Source: DASXBA01 sp046729895 (lineage in GTDB: Bacteria; Actinomycetota; Thermoleophilia; Solirubrobacterales; Thermoleophilaceae). Taken from it: a stretch of 20,753 nt of DNA. Location of the stretch: NCBI GenBank assembly GCA_046729895.1, contig JBKPHP010000210.1:1-20753 (forward strand), in the 5' to 3' direction. A program made the position numbers and the translations under genes. Of the stretch, positions 14,035-20,753 are shown one piece after another. Numbering within the stretch: position 1 is the stretch's first letter; each line of letters begins with the position of its first letter. The notes below the pieces were generated by a model. That model was not told the origin of the DNA, ran no database searches, and saw only the letters and a program-made list of their open reading frames with translations.

Positions 14035-14751
14035 ATGTCCTCGTCAGACAACGAGTCAGCCTTCGCTGTCCGCTGCCGCGGCTCGCTCGAGCGCTCGCGG
14101 GTGCGTCGCGGGGAGGCCCGGCGGGCGCGCCGGCATCGCCTCCGTGTGCGCGGAGGGGCGGTGTCGGTCGCGCTCGTGGCCATCGCCCTCGCGGCGCTGG
14201 GCGCCGGTGCGGCGGTAGGCCAGCAGACGGTCTTGGGAAGCTCGGCCTCTGCGGGACTCCTGGCCAAGGGGAGCAAGGGCCCGGCCGTGAGGGCAGTGCA
14301 GGGGGCGCTGGGAATATCCGCCAACGGCGCCTTCGACGGCCGCATGAAAGCGGTCGTCGAGCGTTTTCAGCGCCGTCACGGGCTTCTCGTCGACGGCGTC
14401 GTGGGGCCGCAGACCAGGCGCGCACTGGGTCTCGGGACGCCCGTGACGGCGCCGGCTACCGGATCGACAGGCGCTCACGCCACCGGTACCGGATCGACCA
14501 ACGCCGACCCCACCTCGTCGGCCGGTAGCGGATCGCTCCAGGGGATCGCGCAGTGCGAGTCCGGCGGCGACCCGCAGGCGGTAGGCGGCGGCGGTCAGTA
14601 CCGGGGTAAGTACCAGTTCACGCAAGAGACGTGGCGCTCGGTTGGAGGCAGCGGTGATCCCGCCGCTGCGCCGGAGGCAGAGCAGGACCGCCGCGCCGCG
14701 ATGCTGTACCAGCGCGGCGGTTCGTCTTTCTGGCCGGTCTGCGGCCGCTGA
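14035..14751 (+). CDS. Peptidoglycan-binding and Rpf-like transglycosylase protein
   Basis: A 238-residue cell-wall protein. An Arg-rich cytoplasmic tail (about 1-40) precedes a membrane/signal helix (41-62). A peptidoglycan-binding type 1 domain (about 74-132) has LAKGSKGPAVRAVQGAL, NGAFDGRMKAVVERFQ and VDGVVGPQTRRAL. A Thr/Ser/Gly linker (133-167) follows. The C-terminal resuscitation-promoting-factor/lysozyme-like domain (169-238) has IAQCESGG with the likely catalytic Glu175, then GKYQFTQETWRSVGG. Such enzymes cut glycan strands during growth or resuscitation. The ATG has a strong ribosome-binding site, and the message begins with a c-di-AMP riboswitch. It is a paralogue of the gene at 16438. 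No cleavage site is clear, so it may stay membrane-anchored. Confidence 0.88.
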   Translation: MSSSDNESAFAVRCRGSLERSRVRRGEARRARRHRLRVRGGAVSVALVAIALAALGAGAAVGQQTVLGSSASAGLLAKGSKGPAVRAVQGALGISANGAFDGRMKAVVERFQRRHGLLVDGVVGPQTRRALGLGTPVTAPATGSTGAHATGTGSTNADPTSSAGSGSLQGIAQCESGGDPQAVGGGGQYRGKYQFTQETWRSVGGSGDPAAAPEAEQDRRAAMLYQRGGSSFWPVCGR

Positions 14752-14777
14752 CTCGTCTCCGGCGCTCGGTCTGGGGT

Positions 14778-14845
14778 CCGGCCTCGGCTGCTGCTGGAGG
14801 CCGGGCGACGCCGAAATCGGAAGGGGGGCGCCTTCGGTCGCCCCC
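14778..14845. terminator. Tandem hairpins, probable bidirectional terminator
   Basis: Two GC-rich hairpins lie between convergent genes: 14778-14784 with 14798-14804 (7 bp), and 14824-14830 with 14839-14845 (GGGGGCG/CGCCCCC, 7 bp), whose loop includes a stable C(TTCG)G element. No T-run follows on either strand, so termination may be weak or Rho-assisted. Confidence 0.5.
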
Positions 14846-14860
14846 TGCCGAAGAGCGGGG

Positions 14861-15610
14861 TTACAGCCCGCGGGTGAGCCCGCCGTCGACCAGGACCGCG
14901 GTCCCGGTCACGTAGCTCGCCGGCGCGGAACATAGAAAGGCGGCGACCGCGGCGAGCTCCTCGACCCGACCCAGCCTGCCCGCCGGGATCTGCTCGCGGG
15001 CGGCTGCCTCCGCCGCTTCCAGCGAGCCATGGGTCTGGGCTACCCGGTCGGTGGCCACCCTGCCGGGCAGCAGCGTGTTGAGGGTCACACCGTCGCGGGC
15101 CACCTGCCACGCGACGGTCTTGAACGCAGCCAGCAGGCCGGGGCGGTGCGAGCTCGAGAGCATGAGGGTCGGGATCGGCTCGCGGGCGGCGCTGGAGGAG
15201 ACGCTCAGGATGCGGCCGAACCCTCGCTCGCGCATGCCCGGCATGGCGCGCTCGATCAGCGCCAGAGGGGAGAGGACTAGCTCGCGGTGAGCATCCCGCC
15301 ACTGGTCCCGCGAGAAGCCGAGCGGGTCGGGCCCGCCCGGAGGGCCGCCGGTGTTCGTCACCAGGACGTCCAGAGGGCCGAGGTCGCTCTCTACCTGCTC
15401 GACCAGCGAAGCGGCGCCGTCGAGGTCGGCGTTGTCGTGTACGTAGCCGCGGGCGCCGATCTCCGCCGCCGCCCCATCGATGCGGTCGCGCGAGCGCGAG
15501 CTGACCGCGACACGCGCACCCTCCGCCGCGAGCGCCGCCGCGATTGCGCGGCCGATGCCCTTGGAGGCGCCGGTCACGAGCGCCGTTCTGCCCTTCAGCC
15601 CGAGGTCCAC
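14861..15610 (-). CDS. Atypical short-chain dehydrogenase (BKR-like SDR)
   Basis: A 249-residue SDR-fold protein. TGASKGIG (13-20) is the NAD(P) motif. NTGGPPGG (86-93) replaces the usual NNAG, and the serine strand ILSVSSS (134-140) is present. The active-site helix reads LSSSHRPGLLAAFKTVA (151-167), so there is no Tyr four residues before the Lys. This matches a 3-oxoacyl reductase-like subfamily lacking the standard YxxxK. VDGGLTRGL at the C terminus is normal for the fold. I choose the GTG at 15610 because TAGGGT (15623-15618) lies exactly 7 bases upstream. A GTG at 15619 is the alternative, and the longer open frame beyond it is the antisense of the BON gene. Catalytic activity is uncertain. 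Confidence 0.82.
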   Translation of the reverse strand: MDLGLKGRTALVTGASKGIGRAIAAALAAEGARVAVSSRSRDRIDGAAAEIGARGYVHDNADLDGAASLVEQVESDLGPLDVLVTNTGGPPGGPDPLGFSRDQWRDAHRELVLSPLALIERAMPGMRERGFGRILSVSSSAAREPIPTLMLSSSHRPGLLAAFKTVAWQVARDGVTLNTLLPGRVATDRVAQTHGSLEAAEAAAREQIPAGRLGRVEELAAVAAFLCSAPASYVTGTAVLVDGGLTRGL

Positions 15611-15617
15611 GCGAGGC

Positions 15618-15644
15618 ACCCTAGTGACGGGCGGCGCTATGTTG
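15618..15644. promoter_or_regulatory. Divergent leaderless -10 elements
   Basis: TAGGGT on the minus strand (15623-15618) is 7 bases before the GTG at 15610. TATGTT on the plus strand (15639-15644) is 7 bases before the ATG at 15652. The whole divergent intergenic region is only 41 bp, so both promoters overlap and could interfere with each other. Confidence 0.5.
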
Positions 15645-15651
15645 GTCCCGC

Positions 15652-16221
15652 ATGGGGTTGCTGAGGGGTATCGGCAGGGCCGTCCCGGTGATCGCGGCGG
15701 GACTCGTGCTGGGGCGGTACCTGAGGCGGAAGGGCCTCTTGGGTGGCCCAGCTCGGCCGGACGTCCCGTGGCCGGAGCCCCGCGCCGAGCAGCCACAGCC
15801 CCCCGCCGAGGAGCCGGAGCCCCGCGCGGACGAGCCCGAGGGCGAGCCGATGGACGCCCATGTGGAGGCCGTCGAGGCCGTGTCGGATGCCGCCGACGTC
15901 ACCGCCGTGGTGGAGGACCTGCTCGCGGTGGCGCCGAGCGAGGAACAGGACATCGCGGAGGCCGGGGTCGCGGAGGCCGGGGTCGCGGAGGCGTTAGGCG
16001 AGACCGATCTCGCGGAGAGTGTGCGCGCTGCCCTGGCCCAGGCCCCCGTGCCGATCTCGAGTTCGATCCGGGTGGTGGCGGCGGAAGGGGTCGTCTGGCT
16101 GCGCGGCGAGCTGGAGCGCCCGGAGGCGATCGCCGAAGCCCAGCAACGGGCCGCGTCGGTGCCGGGCGTGATCGAGGTTCGCAACCTGCTCCAGCTGCCG
16201 GGAAAGCCGCCGAGCCGCTGA
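15652..16221 (+). CDS. BON-domain membrane-anchored protein
   Basis: A 189-residue protein with an N-terminal hydrophobic segment (about 5-22, GIGRAVPVIAAGLVLGRYL) followed by Arg/Lys. A long Pro/Glu-rich acidic linker (33-120) comes next, then a BON domain (about 118-185: SVRAALAQ, RVVAAEGVVWLRGELE, AEAQQRAASVPGVIEVRN). BON domains bind membranes or phospholipids and are common in envelope-stability proteins. The linker holds a 15-bp tandem duplication giving AEAGV repeats. The ATG at 15652 is supported by a -10 box 7 bases upstream. The next gene downstream has its own riboswitch leader, so this is probably a single-gene unit. Confidence 0.8.
   Translation: MGLLRGIGRAVPVIAAGLVLGRYLRRKGLLGGPARPDVPWPEPRAEQPQPPAEEPEPRADEPEGEPMDAHVEAVEAVSDAADVTAVVEDLLAVAPSEEQDIAEAGVAEAGVAEALGETDLAESVRAALAQAPVPISSSIRVVAAEGVVWLRGELERPEAIAEAQQRAASVPGVIEVRNLLQLPGKPPSR
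15955..15993 (+). repeat. 15-bp tandem repeat inside the BON gene
   Basis: The unit GCGGAGGCCGGGGTC is present twice in full (15955-15969, 15970-15984) and then partly. It keeps frame and encodes repeated AEAGV, and is likely a slippage product that varies between strains. Confidence 0.7.
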
Positions 16222-16272
16222 TCCGGCCGAGGCCACCGCGCATCCGCCTGGTCGATCTGCTTCCATACCCGG

Positions 16273-16423
16273 CCGAACCAGCCGAGTCTCTGCCGCCCGG
16301 TGCGGCGGGGAGCGGGGGAACCACTGGGTCCATAAATGGGCCCTGGGGCGAATCGTCACCACGAGCGTGGCGTAGCGCCACTTCCGGCGCGAGCCCGTCA
16401 GCTCACCCCGTAGGCGTAGGGGA
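16273..16423 (+). ncRNA. c-di-AMP riboswitch (ydaO/yuaA type), second copy
   Basis: The leader of the second Rpf-like gene shows the same aptamer core: CAGCCGAGTC (16279-16288), GGAGCGGGGGAACC (16309-16322), GGGGCGAATC (16345-16354), GCGTAGCGC, then GAGCCCGTCAGCTCACCCCG and TAGGCG (16391-16416). The peripheral stems differ strongly from the first copy (for example ACTGGGTCCATAAATGGGCC in place of a GC-rich arm), while the core is kept, as expected for a real RNA fold rather than a recent duplication. GGGGAAAGGAAG follows as ribosome-binding site. CCCC at 16406-16409 may pair with GGGG at 16419-16422, mirroring the first copy. Confidence 0.88.
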
Positions 16424-16437
16424 AAGGAAGCAGCTAG

Positions 16438-17049
16438 GTGAGGCCCAAGGGCGTCGCAGTCGTTCTGGCTATGACAGTGCTCACCGTCAGCGGGCTCGTC
16501 GTGCTGAACTCGGGCATGGCTACCGCGGACGGTGGCGGCAGCAGCGCCGGTGGCGTCCGCGCCGCCAATCCCCGTGTTGTGATCCTGCGCCGGGGCGACC
16601 GCGGCCCCGCGGTAAAGCGCGTTCAGGGCCGGCTGCGCCTGCGGGCCAACGGGGTCTTCGGGCGGGGCACGGAACGAGCGGTGAAGCGTTTCCAGCGGCG
16701 CAAGGATCTTGAACCCGACGGGGTTGTGGGACCTGCCACACGGCGGGCGCTCCGGTTGCGCCCGTTCAGCCCGAGCAGCGTCCGCCATCGTCCTGCCCGC
16801 CGGCGCCTGCCACGCGTCCTGCGCCTGATCGCGCAGTGCGAGTCCGGCGGCAACCCGCACGCGGTCTCGAGCGACGGCCGCTACCGGGGCAAGTACCAGT
16901 TCACGCGCTCGACCTGGCGCGCGCTGGGCGGCGAGGGCGACCCCGCGAAGGCGCCGGAGCGCGTGCAGGACAGGCTCGCTCTGAGGCTCTATCGCAGGGA
17001 GGGCGTCGAGCCCTGGGGCGCCTGCGGTCGAGCCGCTACCCGCAGCTGA
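16438..17049 (+). CDS. Secreted peptidoglycan-binding and Rpf-like transglycosylase
   Basis: A 203-residue paralogue of the gene at 14035 with a compact signal peptide (MRPKGVAVVLAMTVLTVSGL, likely cleaved near residue 30). A peptidoglycan-binding type 1 domain (about 48-106) has LRRGDRGPAVKRVQGRL, NGVFGRGTERAVKRFQ and PDGVVGPATRRAL. A short basic linker follows, then the Rpf/lysozyme-like domain (128-198) with IAQCESGGNP, Glu135 as likely catalytic residue, and GKYQFTRSTWRALGG. It is probably fully exported, unlike its paralogue. The GTG start follows a purine-rich ribosome-binding site directly after the c-di-AMP riboswitch. The last 61 bases overlap the 3' end of the convergent MFS gene. 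Confidence 0.88.
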   Translation: MRPKGVAVVLAMTVLTVSGLVVLNSGMATADGGGSSAGGVRAANPRVVILRRGDRGPAVKRVQGRLRLRANGVFGRGTERAVKRFQRRKDLEPDGVVGPATRRALRLRPFSPSSVRHRPARRRLPRVLRLIAQCESGGNPHAVSSDGRYRGKYQFTRSTWRALGGEGDPAKAPERVQDRLALRLYRREGVEPWGACGRAATRS

Positions 17050-18161
17050 GCCACCAGCACCAGGGTCAGTCCGCAGAGGAGAGCCAGGATGGCGTACGGC
17101 AAGGCGTCGGCCGTCGCCTCGGCGAGCGCGCCCCCCGCGGAGCTGCCGATCACGATTCCACCGCCCCAGGCGAGGTTCGACAGCGCGAACGCGAGCCCCT
17201 GGGCGAGGCCGACGCGCTCCGACGAATCGGAGATCAGAGCCATGGCGGGCGCCCAGAACATCGCCAGGGCTATGACTGCCGCCACGAGCGCTACGGCCGA
17301 CAGCAGCGCCGTCCCCGGCAGCGGCAAGAACACCGCTATCACGACAGCGGCGGCGAGACCCAAGCGAATCGGAAGGAGCCGGCCGCGGCGGTCGGACAGC
17401 CTTCCGGCGAGCGGGCTCACGAGCGCCTCGGCCACGGCCGCGACCAGGAACGCGACGCCCACGGCCACCCCACTTGCCCCGAGCTGGTCGAGACGGAGCG
17501 GCACCAACACGTTCAGGACGCCTGCGAACAACGCCGGCAGCAGGAAGAGCCAAAAGCCGGTCGCCACCGACCGCCGACGCAGGGCGCGGACTGCATCCCG
17601 GAGCCCAAGTGCCTCGCCGGGGGGCACCCCGGCGGTCGTCCATGCCCAGGACGCCAGCCCGAGGCCAACGACGGCGACAGCGCCGAAGACGGCCTCGGGG
17701 CCCACGACGGTGGCGGCCCCACCGAGCACCGGGCCGAGCATCATGCCCACGATCGCCGCTGCTATCGCCGAGCCGATCAGCTCGCCGCGCCGCTCCGCCG
17801 GCGCCGCCCCGACCAGCCAGGCCATGCCCCCTGCCCAGGAGCAGGCGCCTCCCACGCCTTGCACGAAACGGGCGCCGTCGAGCACGACGACGCTGTTCGC
17901 GAGCCCGAACAAGACGCTCGTCGCGGACATGAGCCCCAGGCCGAGGAGGAGCGTGGACTTGACGCCCGCGCGCGCGGCGAGCCATCCCGCTGGGATCGAG
18001 CCCGCCAGCACTCCCGCCGCGTACGAGGCGGTGAGGACGCCCGCGGCTGTCTTCGACAGCCCGAGCTCCGACTCGTAGTGCGGCAGGAGCGGCGAGATCG
18101 CCGCGTAGAAGGCGGTGTCCACCAGGACGACCGCCGCCACGAGCAGGAACAGACGGCGCAC
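16989..18161 (-). CDS. MFS transporter, drug-efflux-like
   Basis: A 390-residue major facilitator with about twelve hydrophobic helices in two halves, joined by a basic central loop (around LRDAVRALRRRSVATGF). The loop between helices 2 and 3 reads GWLAARAGVKSTL, a form of MFS motif A, and RFVQGVGGACSWAGG matches the helix-4/5 signature of drug/H+ antiporter-like families. The second half has the related GRLSDRRGRLLP. It is predicted to export small molecules at the inner membrane; the substrate is unknown. The GTG start lies 7 bases after TAGCAT (18174-18169). The C terminus overlaps the Rpf-like gene on the other strand. Confidence 0.85.
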   Translation of the reverse strand: MRRLFLLVAAVVLVDTAFYAAISPLLPHYESELGLSKTAAGVLTASYAAGVLAGSIPAGWLAARAGVKSTLLLGLGLMSATSVLFGLANSVVVLDGARFVQGVGGACSWAGGMAWLVGAAPAERRGELIGSAIAAAIVGMMLGPVLGGAATVVGPEAVFGAVAVVGLGLASWAWTTAGVPPGEALGLRDAVRALRRRSVATGFWLFLLPALFAGVLNVLVPLRLDQLGASGVAVGVAFLVAAVAEALVSPLAGRLSDRRGRLLPIRLGLAAAVVIAVFLPLPGTALLSAVALVAAVIALAMFWAPAMALISDSSERVGLAQGLAFALSNLAWGGGIVIGSSAGGALAEATADALPYAILALLCGLTLVLVAQLRVAARPQAPQGSTPSLR

Positions 18162-18168
18162 CGCGACG

Positions 18169-18174
18169 ATGCTA
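18169..18174 (-). promoter_or_regulatory. Leaderless -10 box of the MFS gene
   Basis: TAGCAT on the minus strand, 7 bases before the GTG at 18161, with no ribosome-binding site between. It is 27 bp from the palindrome at 18202-18220, so a repressor bound there could also affect this promoter. Confidence 0.45.
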
Positions 18175-18201
18175 CGCGCGGCGCGGTCTCGACAAGCGGC
18201 C

Positions 18202-18222
18202 TATACCCTATGGGGGTATACT
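18202..18222 (+). promoter_or_regulatory. CsoR-type operator overlapping a -10 box
   Basis: TATACCC (18202-18208) and GGGTATA (18214-18220) form a perfect 7-bp inverted repeat with a 5-base centre (TATGG). Pattern and spacing match operators of the CsoR/RcnR/CstR repressor family, whose sites centre on TACCC...GGGTA. The right arm is also the start of a -10 box, TATACT (18217-18222), 9 bases before the ATG at 18232, so bound repressor would block transcription. The regulator gene itself is not in the window. A -35-like TCGACA at 18189-18194 is too far (22 bases) to be convincing. Confidence 0.65.
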
Positions 18223-18231
18223 GCCGCCGGC

Positions 18232-18681
18232 ATGCACGCCGTGAGCCTCAATCGCCTGGCGCTGAGCGCAACCACGCACTGCCTGACCGGCTGCGCCATA
18301 GGGGAGGTCGCCGGGATGGCCATTGCCACTGCGTTCGGCTGGGGCAACGCGGCCCAGATCGTCGCGGCAATTGCGCTTGCCTACTTCTTCGGCTTCTCCC
18401 TGACAGCCTGGCCGCTCGTACGCGCGGGCCTCGCCGCCGGCACGATCGTCTCCACCGCCCTCGCGGTGGACACGCTGTCGATCACGATCATGGAGGCGAT
18501 CGACAACCTCACCGTGGTGGCGATTCCGAGCGCACTCGACGCCGGGCTGGGCGACCCGCTCTTCTACGGCAGCATTGCGCTCGGCTTCGCCATCGCGTAT
18601 CCGTTCGCCTTCCTGGTCAACCGGCGGCTGATCGCGCGAGGCAAGGGGCATGCGCTCGTGCACGAGTACCACGGCCACTGA
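18232..18681 (+). CDS. DUF4396-type membrane protein, probably metal- or sulfur-linked
   Basis: A 149-residue integral membrane protein with about four hydrophobic segments. It resembles DUF4396 proteins: ATTHCLTGCAIGEVAGMAIA (13-32) at the start, LTAWPLVRAGL in the middle, the SITIMEAIDN segment, and AGLGDPLFYGS before the last helix. His16, Cys17, Cys21 and Glu25 in or near the first membrane segment, and the His-rich end (HALVHEYHGH), are possible metal ligands. The function of the family is not established. A CsoR-type operator directly upstream points to control by copper or a reactive sulfur species. The ATG at 18232 is chosen because it follows the -10 box by 9 bases. A phosphoesterase reading frame starts 3 bp after the stop. 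Confidence 0.78.
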   Translation: MHAVSLNRLALSATTHCLTGCAIGEVAGMAIATAFGWGNAAQIVAAIALAYFFGFSLTAWPLVRAGLAAGTIVSTALAVDTLSITIMEAIDNLTVVAIPSALDAGLGDPLFYGSIALGFAIAYPFAFLVNRRLIARGKGHALVHEYHGH

Positions 18682-18684
18682 TAT

Positions 18685-19241
18685 ATGCGGCTTCTCCTCG
18701 TGGCGGACGAGGCGCCCCTGATCGAAGCCGTTCAGCTCGTGGCGGACAACCGCCCCGATGCGGTCGTCACGCTCGGCGACCTCCCCTCCGACTGATCTCG
18801 CAGTTGAGGGCGATCGAGGTTCCCCGCCTGGGCGTGCACGGCAACCACGACGCGGAGTGTGTCCTGAGCGACGCCGGCGTGTGCGACCTGCACATGCGGC
18901 GAGTCGAGCTGGGCGACTGGAGCTTCGCGGGCTTCGAGGGGTGCGTCCGCTACTCGGACGGGCCGCACCAACACACGCAGGCAGAGGCACAGAGGCTGGT
19001 GCGCCGCCTACCCGCCGCGGACGTGCTGATCTGCCATTGCCCGCCCGCCGGCGTGGGTGACGAGCCCGGCGATCCCGCCCACGCCGGCTTCCTCGCCCTC
19101 CGCGACTGGGTCGAGCACAGCAGTCCGCGCTTCCTGTTCCACGGCCACACGACTCCCGACCCGCGCCGGCGGAAGACGCAGCTCGGACGCACCGTGGTTA
19201 CTTGGGTGCGCGGCGCCCGCACCTACGTGATCGAGCGGTAG
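18685..19241 (+). pseudogene. Metallophosphoesterase gene with a frameshift
   Basis: The ATG at 18685 opens a frame reading MRLLLVADEAPLIEAV and VVTLGDLPSD, then stops at TGA 18793-18795. The family sequence continues without a gap in another frame: LISQLRAIEVPRLGVHGNHD, then ICHCPPAGVG and LFHGHTTPDPRRR, to the TAG at 19239-19241. One missing base near 18792 (GACTG for GACCTG) accounts for the break. Repaired, it would be a phosphoesterase of about 185 residues with GD, GNHD and GHT motifs. The first metal motif is odd (ADEAP, without the usual D-x-H) and the last is GHTT rather than GHTH, so the enzyme may have been decaying already. It could also be a sequencing error. It probably shared the DUF4396 transcript. 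Confidence 0.75.
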
Positions 19242-19278
19242 CGGGGGCGAACCAGCGCTCGGCCGAGCTTCTACTGAT

Positions 19279-20453
<1,175 letters not shown>

Positions 20454-20457
<4 letters not shown>

Positions 20458-20753
20458 CGCTCGCTTCGGCGCTGGCGTTCGCGGCTGGGGGCCTCGGTGC
20501 GCTGGCCGTGACGGAAGCCTCCCGCTCGCTGGGACGCCTGCTGCCCGGGGCGGCGGGACGGCTCGCGCGGCTGGTGGAAGGGGTAGTTCGGCTCGGGCAC
20601 GAAGGACGCGACCCGGGGGCGGCCGAGCGGCGAAAGCTGCTGCTCGCCGGCTCGGCGGCGGGCCTGGGACTGGGGACGCTGCTAAGCGGCCCGCCCGCGG
20701 GGGCCGGTCTCGCGGCGGCCGGCCCCGCGGCGCTGTCCCGCCTGTTGCGAGCC
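20454..20753 (+). CDS. TadB-like pilus assembly membrane protein (5' part)
   Basis: The frame starts at a GTG overlapping the cpaF stop (GTGA) and stays open to the end of the window, giving the first 100 residues. It shows an N-terminal hydrophobic segment (LASALAFAAGGLGALAVTEA), a basic/amphipathic stretch, then a second hydrophobic hairpin (LLLAGSAAGLGLGTLL and AGAGLAAAGPAAL). This layout and the position directly after cpaF fit TadB, the inner-membrane platform protein. The conserved type II secretion F domain would lie beyond the window, so the assignment rests mainly on context. Confidence 0.65.

Noticed and set aside
15994..17985. Long open frame (663 codons) on the minus strand across the BON gene, the second riboswitch, the Rpf gene and the MFS gene
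   Set aside because: It runs through a riboswitch and three supported features in the wrong frame and shows no fold; low stop frequency from GC content explains it.
16836..18780. Long open frame on the plus strand through the MFS gene region
   Set aside because: Antisense to a clear twelve-helix transporter. Only its last part (from about 18790) is real, as the second piece of the frameshifted phosphoesterase.
18780..18800. Programmed ribosomal frameshift in the phosphoesterase
   Set aside because: No slippery heptamer, no downstream hairpin and no internal ribosome-binding site stimulator were seen; a deletion or read error is simpler.

Overview
The window is about 20.7 kb of very GC-rich bacterial DNA with densely packed genes, many GTG starts and 1-4 bp start/stop overlaps. 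The gene content points to a deep-branching actinobacterium, most likely class Thermoleophilia (Solirubrobacterales/Gaiellales type). The clues are c-di-AMP riboswitches in front of Rpf-like cell-wall enzymes, Tad-pilus genes, a predicted cyclic 2,3-diphosphoglycerate pathway and many apparently leaderless mRNAs. The lineage is inferred from gene content only.

Left part (1-7.6 kb): the 3' end of a gene with a C-terminal membrane anchor, a tautomerase, and a divergent pair (short-chain dehydrogenase and nitroreductase). Then comes a tight operon: glpD, a divergent dihydropteroate synthase, a metallophosphoesterase, cyclic 2,3-diphosphoglycerate synthetase and 2-phosphoglycerate kinase. The last two are the known two-step route from 2-phosphoglycerate to cyclic 2,3-diphosphoglycerate, a solute best known from thermophilic methanogens.

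Middle (7.6-13.8 kb): a shortened Rho-like protein whose ATPase has lost key residues; an exported protein that appears to join a peptidylglycine-monooxygenase-like two-copper domain to a blue-copper domain; an unknown gene; then an operon of response regulator, histidine kinase and CpaB-like pilus protein, followed by convergent rpiA. Between regulator and kinase lies a 160-bp untranslated segment with nested inverted repeats. Its first bases are exactly complementary to the kinase ribosome-binding site, and it is bounded by a 16-bp direct repeat. This is the strongest candidate for an undescribed regulatory element here.

Right part (13.8-20.75 kb): two c-di-AMP (ydaO-type) riboswitches, each directly upstream of a secreted peptidoglycan-binding plus Rpf/lysozyme-like protein. 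Between them are an atypical short-chain dehydrogenase and a BON-domain membrane protein. Then come an MFS exporter, a DUF4396 membrane protein behind a CsoR-type palindrome, a frameshifted phosphoesterase, and the Tad ATPase CpaF followed by the start of TadB, which runs off the window.

Recurring -10-like TANNNT boxes lie 7-9 bases before the start codon of seven genes, indicating widespread leaderless transcription. No tRNA, rRNA, CRISPR array, transposase or phage gene was seen.
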